From Batillaria attramentaria (taxonomy: Eukaryota; Mollusca; Gastropoda; Batillariidae), in assembly GCA_018292915.2 (NCBI GenBank), contig JACVVK020000226.1:237001-301000 (forward strand): a DNA stretch of 64,000 nucleotides, written 5' to 3'. Shown one piece after another: positions 10,363 to 21,400 of the stretch (positions within the stretch are counted from its first letter, which is position 1; every line of letters starts with the position of its first letter). The notes below the pieces were generated by a model that saw nothing but the letters and a program-made list of their open reading frames with translations, made no database searches and had not been told where the DNA came from. Made by a program: the position numbers and the translations under genes.

Positions 10363-13300
10363 AGGACCACGTGAAAGCCGGTTCATTTCTTGAAAGTCGA
10401 GGCCCTGATATCAGTGGGAATATCCAACGTTGTCTGTGGGATGCTGTTCCATCTCTGTTTGCCGGATTTGTTCTTCACTTGCGGGGCAATCTGACTCTTC
10501 AGCCTGTCACCAACGAACAAGGAGACATACTGCTCTGGAATGGAGAGATATTCGATGGAATACAGGTACGCCACCAAAATATGGCTTACAGTTGCAACTA
10601 CAGTTAATTGCTGTTTTTGATTGTTGTTTGTTTGGGGGATTGGGTTTTTAAAAAAAATCGTTTATTTATTATTATTATTTTTATTAATATTTTTTTTTTT
10701 TTGGGGGGGGGGGGGTGATTGTTTTGTTGTTTGTTTTTTTTTGTTTGTTTGTTGTGTTTGTTTGTTTTTTTTTGTTGGGGGGGGGGGGGGAGAATGGTAA
10801 AGTTTATAACAATTTAATCCTCTTTGTTTTTAGGGCACCCTACGCTGTGTTTATGAACTGTATTTTCCTACTTCATGCTTCTAATGTTGCTTTGTAAGGA
10901 TTTGTAAGGATTATGTTTTACAGTCATGGTAATTTGGGTGATTTGGTGTTCCTTATGTGAAGTACATGTATACATACATGTACATGTACATGTATGTATT
11001 ACATTAATTTGTAATTGCCAGGTTGGAGAAACCGAGAATGACAGCAGAGTGCTGTTTGACAAGTTAGTGAAGTGCAGCAGTGATAGGGAAGTGACATCCC
11101 TCATCCAGGCCATACAGGGACCGTGGTCCATCATCTTTTGGCAGGTCACAAGTTACTCCTTATCATGTACATTTTTTTTTTTTTTTAAGCAAATGATCTG
11201 ATTCCCCCACAATTGAACCAGCCTATTGACCTGAATATTAAGCCCTGCTATATTTTTGTACTACAGGTACTAGTTCGGTCGGTGGTCTAGTGGTTAAGAG
11301 ACTTGCCACCAGTGCGAGAGGTCAAGGGTTCGAGTCCCACTCGGGGCAAAGAATTTTTCCTTCACGTATGTGGCACTGTTCAATCGGGTCGATTGTCGGG
11401 GGGTTCTCTCTGGGTACTCCGGCTTCCTCCCCCTCTGCTTTAGAAATGTTCAGCCCACCAAATTTGAAAAATAAATGCAATTCTAAATTCTGAAATTTAA
11501 ATAGCTGAGGTGACCCTTCGCACCACGTGATTGTAATGTATTTATGTCCAGTGTGTGAGAGAATGCGTGTGATTCACGTGAGCATGCATGTTGGGTTCAG
11601 TTTGTGGCGCATTGAGCCGATTCATGAAACTGGGTAAAGCACCTATACAATACTCATTATTATTATTATTGTGCAACAGAGATGTTACCAGTATCATATC
11701 TCGTGGTTTGCCTTCACATGGTCCTAGCTTGTCCATAGTCTGATAGAGCTGTCCATAAATGTGTTTGTGTCTCTCTGTTCCTTACAGGCCAAACAGAAGC
11801 AGCTGTGGTTTGGGAGAGATGTTTTTGGAAGGCGCAGCCTACTGTGGCATCTTCCATCGGCAGAGGATGGTATTTTTGCTTTATCCTCCGTGGTCATCAA
11901 GCCTCTGGTTAGCATGTGCTACTTGTGTAGACCTTCAGTTTATGTGTATGCTCTTAAGTATGTGTGTGCTGGTTGTCGCTCTGTGTGTTTCTCATACATG
12001 TGTTGTATAAAAGTTATGTATAAATAAATAAAAAATTTATATCTTTGTTTCTCATAATTTATATATGTTAATCATAATGTCACTTTGTAAAGCGCTTAGA
12101 GCCCACAATGGTGGGGATTCCACGCTATGTAAGAATTACTATTATTATTATTATTGCATTGCATTGCATCACAAGCACCAATCAGAGGGTTACAATGCCA
12201 GTCAGTATTTAATAAAAAAAAAAAAAAAAATATTTGACTTTAAAAACATGCATTTGTAGCCAAGTGGTTTTATGGGGTTGTACTTTGTGATTCTTTTCCA
12301 GTGTTCCCTGTGATATCTGAAAATACAAGGGTCCTTGGGATCCTCTCGGCATATTTTTTTGAATGTTTGATTAATTTTCTTTTGGTCTGAAAGCCAAAAC
12401 AATGTTGTTTACAAAAGTATGTGAATTGTAGCATGTCCGCCATAGTGAACTGGCAAGGCGAGGAACCTTCACGCTTACTGAATCAAGCATTATGACTGGA
12501 CAAAAAGTGTCTCAGAGTGTTTGAGCCAATCAGATTCTGTCTGTTATGCACAATGGCGCAGCCTAAATGCGTTTCTGCAAGTGTCAGCTGCCAGTTACAG
12601 ACCGTTATATGTTCATTGAGTTTCCAGGAGAGTGTTGGAAAAATACAGTTTGTCACGGCGAGACCAAAAACGTGCACCCCCAGTGACGCGCTGTTCTCAA
12701 ATTTGTGCGTCAGTTTAAGAGTTTTGAGCATACTGTACAAATACACACACCTGTGTGTAATGGGGAACACTGCTTTTCTTTCACTCCTCTGTGTTTTATC
12801 TGTGATGTAATGTCGTGTCTGTCGTAATGGTCTGTCTGTGATGTAATGCCCGTGACATAAAATAAGTATGAGACGCCGTGTGACGTCTTTTGGGGAGTTG
12901 ATGTTGTGAGCTGCAGTTTCTGTTAGAGCAGGAGACCATCACATTTTACCTTGTATTTGCATTAAATAAAAGGCCATTACACATTGGCAGTCATGTTTAA
13001 TATGATGTACATGTATGAAGATTTTTATGAGGCTAATGTTAACTCTTTGACGACGGAGCGCAATTTCTGACACACGATTTCCTATAGGAAATCGTGTGTC
13101 AGAAATTGCGCTCCGTCGTCAAAGAGTTAAATGGTCAGTGTCAAGGCAGATTTCTTCTCTGATTTCTCTCATTTTCTACAAGTATAAATATGACTGACAA
13201 TAAATGCAGTCTTCATTTTCTCTTTCAGGAGTTTGAAGAAGTGCCCTCAGTGGGTATGTTTTGTCTCCAGCCAGCACCACCTGCCAAGCTCAGTGGTACA

Positions 13301-14748
13301 GACAACGATTTGTGTGAACTGCAGCTCCACCTGTTCCCCTGGCAGGGAGCGGTGTGGCCAGGGACGGACATTGCTGTAGCTGCCGCCACTCCACAGTCTG
13401 TGTCACAGCAGCTGAATTTAGAAACCAGTCAACACTTCAGTGTGGTACTGCGCAGTGAAGACGCCATTCCTTCCTGGATGCCAGCCCTGAACAAGCAGCT
13501 CCCAGATTCTCACAGTCTGAGAGAGGTGCCAGACAGCTGGTCAGATGCCTCAGATCCAGTGCATATTCTACAGGAGATGGAGAAGAGGGGGGAACTGGCT
13601 CTTGCTGCTGAACAGTTGATTAATGTGCTTGAACGGGCCGTCAGAAAAAGGGTGTACAATCTGCCCAGGCATAGCAAGTATCAACCTCGGAATGATCACA
13701 CCAAGAGGACAGCTACGTATGACGGAGCTGCGTGTCCAGTGGATGGTCTGTGTAATGTTGAACTGTCGGGGTCACAGATTTCATCACTTACTTGTAATGC
13801 TAAACCTGCACCCCAAGCAAAAGAGAACGCACTTGTGTGTAGGGGTGTAAGTGAATTGCATATTGGAAACCACAGTGCATGTGAGAAAAAGATCCTAGAT
13901 TCTTGCTGTGCCACTGACGAGGCATGTGATCAGACTGTGGGTGGAGGAGAAGCTGATATGGCAGTATCCCACCCACCAAACGTGTCTACCATTGTAGGCT
14001 CTGACTCGGATAATGGTGATGCACATGTTGCAATTCTCTTCTCAGGTGGAGTGGACTCTTCTCTGCTGGCAGCTTTGGTGGACAGGTATGTCTATCAGAT
14101 GCTAATGGGTGTGACGGGCAGCAGTATCTGCATGTGTTTGCTTATTAAGTTGGCTGACACACACATACACAAAGGGGGAAAAAAAAGAGAATAAAATGAA
14201 TAAATAAATAAATAAATGAACGCAAATAAATTTGAATTTGAAAAAAAAAAAAATTCTGCGTGGGTTTGCTTATGAAATTTGCTGATAAACATGCACACCA
14301 AACGGTTAAAAATAATAAATGAATACCATAAACGAAAACATTTAAATTTTAAAAAACAAAGCTGGAGGGAGCAAGGGGGTTGCAGATTGGCAGGTACAAT
14401 TGTTTGGATGGTCTGTTTATAAATGATGCAGGGTTTGTTCAGTTAAATACTTTTGGCTGACATAGTAAAGATATTTTGGACAGCAATGCAGTGAACCATC
14501 AGCTTCAAAGTTTGAATTTTTTGGTGGCATTTCTACAAATCCATGTCTGTTTTTTATAGGTGTTTGCCTCAGCATGAATCCGTTGACCTCATCAATGTAG
14601 CTTTTGAGCAGAAACAGGCAAATTCAGTCAGAGGAAAGAGGTATGTGTTGTATTTGTAATACATATATCCATTTAGCAGAGATTTTTAAGAGTGCACTGA
14701 TTGAGTTTTGTGTCTGTTAACTCTGTGGTTCAGCATTTATTTTTTGCG

Positions 14749-14791
<43 letters not shown>

Positions 14792-17655
14792 GGTTTGTGT
14801 CCTACTGTTTAGGTTCTTGTTTGATATCATCTCTCAGAAACTTGTTCTTGGAGCAGGAATGATGGTCCCATGTACAAGATTTCAGAAGTGACATTGCATA
14901 GTAGTTTAGCCTGTACATGTCATTATATTCATTAGGCATGATGCTGGTGATGAGCCATGCTACAACTTCAACGTCCCTGACAGGCAGACAGGCTACAAGG
15001 CTTTGTCAGAACTCAACCCTGGTCGGCAATGGAATTTTGTTGAAGTAAGAATCTGGTAGTGTTTTATGCAGCAATATCTTCAACACAGCTTCAGTTTATA
15101 GCTAATTTTGATTCTTGAGACTTGAATAGAAGACAGTACATGTACATAACTTGAAATTAAAGGTAACCAATAGTGTCGAATCTGCTGGACAGCAAGGGGC
15201 AGCTTGTTTCCAAGTTTGAGTTTGTAACTTTATGCATCATGTGTGCTTCGCTCATTTTTGTACGTCTGTGTGGTGGCTGTAGGATGTGAAATGTTTGCAG
15301 TGATTGAAAACATGAAAACAAACATCCAGAGTATTGTCTTTTGCGTAACTAAGCACTTTGATGGTTTTGTCCAGGTAAATGTCACACAAGAAGTGCTCCA
15401 ACAGAACAGGTATGTTTTAGGGTTACACAGATTTTCTTCATTTTCTGCTGCAAGTTTGTTGATTGTCTGTATGTGTTCATTAGTATTTCCATTAGCAACA
15501 GGTAATTTTCTTTTACAGCATGCATAGACGGACAAACATGTACATGTAATTTATGTTAATAAATTTACGTTGAAGGTGTGAGCGTGTGCGGCACTTGTTG
15601 TATCCGCTGACCACAGTCCTGGACGACAGCATTGGGTGTGCTGTGTGGTTTGCTGCCAGGGGCAGGGGCATTCTGGGAAGTGGTCCTCGCAAAGGACAAT
15701 CCTACGTCAGCAAAGCAAGGGTATGTACATAGTACCACATGCTGTATTAGTGTATAGTGTAGATATCACAGGTTTGGTAAAAAATTGAGCAGCAGAGAAA
15801 ATGTGGAAATGTCTTTGTTGGCTTACAGCAGTATTTTTTTTTTTTTTTGTTGCTTTAGTGATGGTGATGATTGACCATTTGTAGGGGGCTAAAAAAGTAA
15901 GCATACTTACAGGGTCTTGGTGTCGCCTTAATCCAAAAGCTTGTGCGAAGTAGGTACACTTCACGTAGCAGCCTTTATAGTGTTGTGGTATGGGCTCCAC
16001 AGAACTCAATCCATGAGAATGATAATTTTCTTGTGTCTGCAATCGGATCGAGATGGCAGATCAGTGTAGTCAGAGTAAAAGGTTTGTCTGCAGATTGGGT
16101 AGTGCACCACAACCAGGTAACTAAACACTGGACGTTTCACACTATAACTCTGTTGTGTATCTTTCTTTAGTGGAAACGTCAGTTGTTGCTCTTGAACTGC
16201 TTGTTCATGATTAGTGCTGTCTGTTGCAGGTTATTCTTTGTGGAATGGGAGCAGACGAACAGCTGGCTGGCTACTCACGGCATCGTGTTCGTTTCAAGTA
16301 AGAGTTTTTGTCCTGGCAGTATTTTACTTGAAACTGGAAAGTGGTGTCCTCTATAAACAGTCCTGACTGTAGCACTTAGTAAAAGGCCTTTCTGTAATAG
16401 TGGTAATAATGTTAGACTCCTTGAGCTGAGTTGGTGTAGCTTGCCTACTTCTACATGTACATGTGGATCCATTATGAGCTTTTCCATAACCACTGTTATC
16501 ACTTTTCGCAACTCTCCTCACTGTTGATCTTGGTCTTGAGTCACTTTGCAACAATTCCAGACTGTTTCTCACTCTCGTCATTTGATTAGATTTATGGTAG
16601 TGCACTGCACCCTGTGCATGTAGACAGATGTCAACAACGGTTTTTTTGTTTGTTTGTTTGTTTCCATTCAGATATTCCTTTGGGGTTTTATTGGCACATG
16701 TAGTGTGTTTACATGTCCCAGCCACTTTTGGTAGTTAAAAAAAATAAAATAAAATAAGGGTGCAGAGGCTCAAAGTGGATTTAGGTATGTGTGTAGATAT
16801 ATCAGTGAGTCATACATGTATCAACTTGGCATTTAATTTATGTTGTGTCTGCATGTTAGGCAGGAATCATGGGCAGGCTTGAATGCTGAGTTAGAGATGG
16901 AGATCAACAGAATATCAGCCCGCAATCTGGGCAGAGATGACAGGTCAGTACAGTGATTATGTCAGTCTACAGTTCTAGTAATACATCACCTGAATTGCTT
17001 GCAATAATTCTTTTTTTTATTTACTTACCTGTTTACCAAGATCTTTTGAGAAGTGTGGTGATTTTCCATTTTCTGACACAGTTTGTCGAAATTTCAACCA
17101 AATTCAGTAAGATTTTAATTATTGCACAATGCTAGGTGCCTCATTACGGAGAAAAAAGCAAATGAGAACACTCACAAGTATAGTTTCAGAGACGGGATTC
17201 TTCCATATTTTCGTGGAAATCTGCAGTTTCAGAGGCCGCCAGGGTCATCCTTGAGATCAGCATAACAGTGTAAATCCAAGGAAAACTACTTGTGTATGAG
17301 GGAGCGAGAAGGAGAGTAATTTTTGCTGTGTCCTGGTGCCAGTTTTTAACACATAAAGACTTCAGACCCATCTTACTTTTCCCAACTTTTTCAGTTTTGC
17401 AGAATCCAGTGTATGAAGTTTTCCGTGATGTACTATCTCACCTACATTGTCATTCTTTTTATTTTGGGCAGGATTATCACAGACCATGGGAAAGAGTCAC
17501 GATTTCCGTTTCTGGATGAAGAAGTGGTGGCATTTCTGGCTTCACTGCCAGTTCATCAAAAGGTAAAGTGGAGCTTGTAACACCACCACATCATACTCTA
17601 TGTGTTTGTGGAGAGGTAACAAGGGAACAGACAATTTCTGTGCGCTCGCGTGCGC

Positions 17656-17712
<57 letters not shown>

Positions 17713-17978
17713 ATGAGCATGCTTAATGAATAAACTTTCAACAGCAAATAAGCCAAAACTTAGGTAAGCGCATAATTTGAATGTTTTGACAGGCTGATCT
17801 TCGTCTTCCACGAGGTGCTGGTGAAAAGTTGCTCCTGCGACTAGCTGCTTGTCGTCTTGGTCTGACAGCTACTGCGGCCCTGCCAAAGCGAGCAATACAG
17901 TTTGGATCCAGGATTGCCAAAATGGAACAGAGCAGAGAAAAAGGCAGTCAAGTCTGCCAGCGTCTTGTTGGAGACTGA
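9870..17978 (+). CDS. ASNSD1: Asparagine synthetase domain-containing protein 1
   Basis: Thirteen coding exons: 9870-9932, 10365-10565, 11022-11144, 11788-11907, 13229-14085, 14560-14640, 14936-15044, 15375-15409, 15576-15720, 16230-16297, 16860-16943, 17472-17562, 17793-17978. All borders are GT-AG, phases match throughout, and they give 720 aa (human about 643). The start MCGIC fits a class-II glutamine amidotransferase, with Cys2 as the predicted N-terminal nucleophile. [23 protein letters not shown] and [16 protein letters not shown] follow the family pattern. The C-terminal synthetase half keeps the PPi loop SGGVDSS (about 441-447) and [16 protein letters not shown] (about 582-597), then [14 protein letters not shown]. 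The excess length lies in a low-complexity linker in exon 5, just before the PPi loop. Both active-site signatures look intact, but the physiological reaction of ASNSD1 is not established. Confidence in identity is very high. Confidence 0.95.
10321..10359. repeat. (TG)n microsatellite abutting ASNSD1 exon 2 acceptor
   Basis: A GGT/TG-rich tract runs directly into the acceptor ttttag (exon 2 starts 10365), so the usual polypyrimidine tract is replaced by (TG)n. TG repeats next to 3' splice sites are known to influence splicing through TDP-43/CELF-type proteins in animals; any effect here is inference. Confidence 0.7.
10640..10800. repeat. T/G homopolymer-rich low-complexity tract in ASNSD1 intron 2
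   Basis: Alternating T and G homopolymers, including G-runs at about 10702-10716 and 10778-10791. The intron is otherwise unremarkable. Confidence 0.7.
11276..11670 (+). repeat. tRNA-derived SINE (family 1, copy 1) in ASNSD1 intron 3
   Basis: The head cggtcggtggtctagtgg (A box) and gggttcgagtccc (B box) is followed by actcggggcaaagaatttttcctt. A body with a SINE-like core (gtaaagcacctatacaatac) follows and the element ends in (ATT)n. It aligns along its whole length with 27244-27650, which identifies the family boundaries. A tRNA-derived head, shared body and ATT tail are standard for animal tailed SINEs. Confidence 0.85.
12064..12160 (+). repeat. SINE 3'-tail fragment
   Basis: The segment tttgtaaagcgcttagagcccac...gctatgtaagaattactattattatta resembles the 3' region and (ATT)n tail of widespread tRNA-SINEs, related to the tails at 11630-11670 and 27590-27650. 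No head is present, as expected for a 5'-truncated copy. It lies in ASNSD1 intron 4. Confidence 0.6.
13039..13130. mobile_element. Perfect 92-bp palindrome with TTAA ends (piggyBac-type MITE)
   Basis: Positions 13039-13084 are the exact reverse complement of 13085-13130, centred on cctatagg. Both ends are TTAA, and TTAACTCTTTGACGAC resembles piggyBac termini (TTAA plus CNCTTTG-like). It lies in ASNSD1 intron 4, about 100 bp before exon 5. A transcript would fold into an uninterrupted 46-bp stem. The absence of any mismatch implies recent insertion or gene conversion. Confidence 0.75.
14750..14791. repeat. (GT)n microsatellite, ASNSD1 intron 6
   Basis: About 20 GT units following ggggtgtg. 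Confidence 0.85.
17657..17710. repeat. (CA)n microsatellite, ASNSD1 intron 12
   Basis: About 25 uninterrupted CA units between exons 12 and 13. Confidence 0.9.
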
Positions 17979-18063
17979 ATCAGTGAATGACTGAGTGGTC
18001 TGTGTTAATTTAGTGGACATCCAAATGTAGACCCCTAAAGCGTTTAAGATGATGTTGAATGAT

Positions 18064-18069
18064 AATAAA
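18064..18069 (+). terminator. ASNSD1: Polyadenylation signal AATAAA of ASNSD1
   Basis: AATAAA lies 86 nt after the stop codon (TGA 17976-17978). A (GT)n tract at about 18103-18158 follows and could serve as the GT-rich downstream element. This implies a short 3'UTR of about 100 nt. Confidence 0.65.
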
Positions 18070-18101
18070 ACATGAAACACATCTCACATGCTTACATCGT
18101 G

Positions 18102-18104
18102 TGT

Positions 18105-18158
<54 letters not shown>
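18102..18158. repeat. (GT)n microsatellite between ASNSD1 and PPWD1
   Basis: About 28 GT units in the 486-bp intergenic space. It is the only repeat between the two tandem genes. Confidence 0.9.
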
Positions 18159-18159
<1 letters not shown>

Positions 18160-18442
18160 AAACATATGATCAGGACAACTTATTTTGACCTGAGGAAGCC
18201 TTGTACTTGTAGAGAAACATGATCTGGCAGATGAAACAGCCACACCTCTCTGAAGATCCACCATGCAGAAATATCAGTGACAAGCTGGCTATAGTTACCA
18301 TCAACACATGCACACTCACACTATTGACGTGTACATAACTGGTAACTGTATGAGCAGAGCATTTTCGCACTGTAAGTGACTGTGGGTTGAAACGTGCAGC
18401 TTTGGGTAAAAAGATAAAACAAGGAAACGTAACCCGCATGAC

Positions 18443-18450
18443 ACTTCCGG
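18443..18450 (+). promoter_or_regulatory. PPWD1: Candidate ETS/GABPA site just upstream of the PPWD1 start
   Basis: ACTTCCGG, the reverse complement of the ETS consensus CCGGAAGT, lies 15 nt before the ATG in a housekeeping-type gene. Such sites commonly sit at transcription start sites in animals; function here is inference from an 8-nt match. Confidence 0.35.
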
Positions 18451-18464
18451 TCGAAAGTTTGAAG

Positions 18465-21400
18465 ATGGCGGACTCTAGGAAACGTGAACACGATGAGAAA
18501 GGACAGTCCTCTCACGAGGAATCCACTGGCCCAAATGGGGACAGAGCAACTGATCCGAAGAAGAAGAAAGAGAGGGAAACTAAAGATTCAGACGAATGGA
18601 TCGGGCCAATGCCTGATGAAGCGGTGAAACCGAAAAAGAAGAAAGGTACATGCTGTACTAGTCTTTCCAGACCCCCCCCCCCCCCCTCTCTCTCTCTCTA
18701 TCTAAAGAGCCCAGCTTCGCACGACACATCACATCACACACACATACACACACACACACCAAATACATGTCATTAAGGCTTTTAATTAAGGGCTTTTAAT
18801 TGTTTTGATAAAGATTTTAGCCGTTCCCCGTAGAGCTTCAAGAGGTTAGAACTATATCGGCATTATCACAGAATGCCAAATGATGACAATTAATGTAACT
18901 GTAAAATTTCATAAATTATATAATATTGAAAGTGTGCTTTATGACCTGTGGAGGATAGGAAAGAGTGGGACAAACTTGAGTGCTTCCTTTATTAGTTGTG
19001 AGTGTCTGGGAGTGGGATGCACGTGTGCATAGGCACGGGTCTGTTCAGTCTCTTGGCACATCTTACAGCAATATGCTTGGTAGCTAAATAAATTTGCCTC
19101 AGGCAGCTTACTTAAAGTGTTTTGTTTCTTTCCTTATAGTACTGGAGTTTGAGCAGGTGTATCTGGACAGCCTGCCCAGTGCTCAGTATTACGAGACCAG
19201 CTACATGCATCGTGACACCATCACACATCTTGCAGTTGCTAAGTGGGTATTTATAAATGAAATGTGCATATGACTACAAGTTATGTAATAAGTGATTTCT
19301 TCCTTTTCAATTTTGCGTGAGTTCGCATCCCGGCTGGGGCCAAATATTTGTGCTAGCTTTTTCATAGTCGCCCCGTCTTTGATATAACCCATATGTGGTG
19401 GAAAAGGACGTTAAACACCCAACCACCCTCTTTAATTTTGACTGGTCAGCTAAATTGTCATCTTGACTATAACTAAGTATGACTTTCACCAATGCTTCTG
19501 AATTATCTAAATATGCTGGATGCATAGTTCCTGCAATATGCTGGATGCATAGTTCCTGCAGTCTAAAATTATTGCAGAAATATTGAAATGTTACATGTAT
19601 GTTCAGTGATATGTCTCTTCAGCACTGCCATATAAATCGGTTTTAACTTTTGTGTAGCTTTCATGTGCCTTGTTATTTATCATTTTATGTCAGTATTTGG
19701 TACCATATACAGTGAAATGCAACACTGTTAGTGTTACATTGCTTGCAGGAATGGATTTATTGTCACTGCCAGCTGTGATGGACATGTCAAATTCTGGAAG
19801 AAGTCAGAGGAGGCGGGCATCGAGTTTGTCAAGCACTTCAGGAGTCATTTGGGTAGTAGTTTTTTCAGCTATACATGTACAATAAGTTTTAGTACTTTAA
19901 CTGTTTTTATTCTGATGGATAAAACTTGCAGAAACTGCCATGAGATGATGTGTGTCTTGAAATAGAACTGAAAGATTTTTAAACCTTGCACGAAAAAAAG
20001 AAAATAAAAAAGAGCAAAATGCACATCAGAATCTTATATTTTAAGTGTACAGTATTTAGCTGTGTTGCCACTGGTGCCAGTGCTTGTTTGTCCTTGTATT
20101 GTTCATTGATACTGTAGTTGTTTAACTTCTACTTACTGCAAGAAGAAGTCATGTGCAGGGTTCGGGTTAACTGGCAATTACCAGGAAATTACTGGTTATA
20201 AAGAGGAAATACTGGAAATTTTTTTAGGTGTCAGTCCCTGGGACTGGTTTTATTTTGCTGGGACTGGTTACAGATTTATGGGAGAAAAAATAAAAATGAA
20301 CAGGCTGATCGTAAAAAGAAAAGAAAAAAAAAAGAAAAAAATGTTGATTGTTCATACAAATTTTGTGGCCCAGGCTTGACTAGCAGCACTTGCCTTATCT
20401 CTCTGAATTGTGCTTGCAAAAATTTACATCATTATTTGCAGTGCTACCGGAATTTTTTCCACAGGGACTGGTTTTGCTCAGAGTCGCTGAAAAATGGTCG
20501 GGGTAGGAGGCGAGGGGACTGGTTTTGAAAAATCCAGCGCGAACCCTGATGTGTCTTGTTGGTTGTCAGGATGTGCTTTGTTGCCATTGGGGGTGATGCG
20601 GAACGACACATGTATTCAGTCCCTGCATCCGTGCACTTTTCCACACTCATGCAGGAAACAAACACAATGAAAAGCATGCGGGTTACCTGTCAGCAGTCAT
20701 TGCAGGGATCATGAAAAGACTCGTCCGACAGCCCACAGAGTAGTGAAAATACTGTCGGACTAGTTAAATTGTTTTACCACTGGCCCGCCGGACTAGTTGA
20801 GATTACGAGGCAAAGCTTGCTCTATTTTCACAGAGCTTAACACACAAGGTACTGTCAGCGAGCCCCTCTCTCTCTCTCTCTCAGTTTCTGTTGTGACGCT
20901 GGGGTGAGAGTAACTATTTTTAGCGCGAGCCACTCGCTACAACTCTCTGTTAAAACCTGAGTGAGTGCAGAGTGGTTTCTCCGCGAAGCGCGCCGCGCGT
21001 ACGCATCCCAGAAATCGGGAAACCCTTCATGGCGACCGCGTGTTCATAACAGTTATCAAAGTGTTGTGAATCTTTTCTTTTTTTTTATTTACGAATAGGT
21101 CTATATTTGACAAAACGTATTTTTGGGCTAGTGGAAATGGTTTCGGGCTAGTTGGTTTTAAATCTTGCTAGCCCGAAGGACTAGCAAGATTTTTCAGCTT
21201 TCATAACCCCTGTCATTGTGAAGATTCCAAGTCCATTTGATCCAAGGGTTTACTTCAGCAATTGATCTCTCACAAGCACTGTATGCACATGTATGCTCAT
21301 TTGTACTACTCCCAGGTTCTTTCATCACACCTGACAGGGGATTTGGTCTAGTGGTTAAGGCATCCGACTTCGGATCCTGAGCTGCCGGGTTCGAGCCCCC

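Noticed and set aside
11276..11350. tRNA gene-like head with A and B boxes (also at 21337 and 27244)
   Set aside because: The acceptor and anticodon stems do not close, and each head is joined to a shared body and ATT or other tail, so these are SINE promoters.
17542..18264. Cys/Val or His/Thr repeat frames over dinucleotide tracts (also near 42593, 24103, 57397, 62053)
   Set aside because: They are translations of (CA)n/(TG)n microsatellites, not genes.
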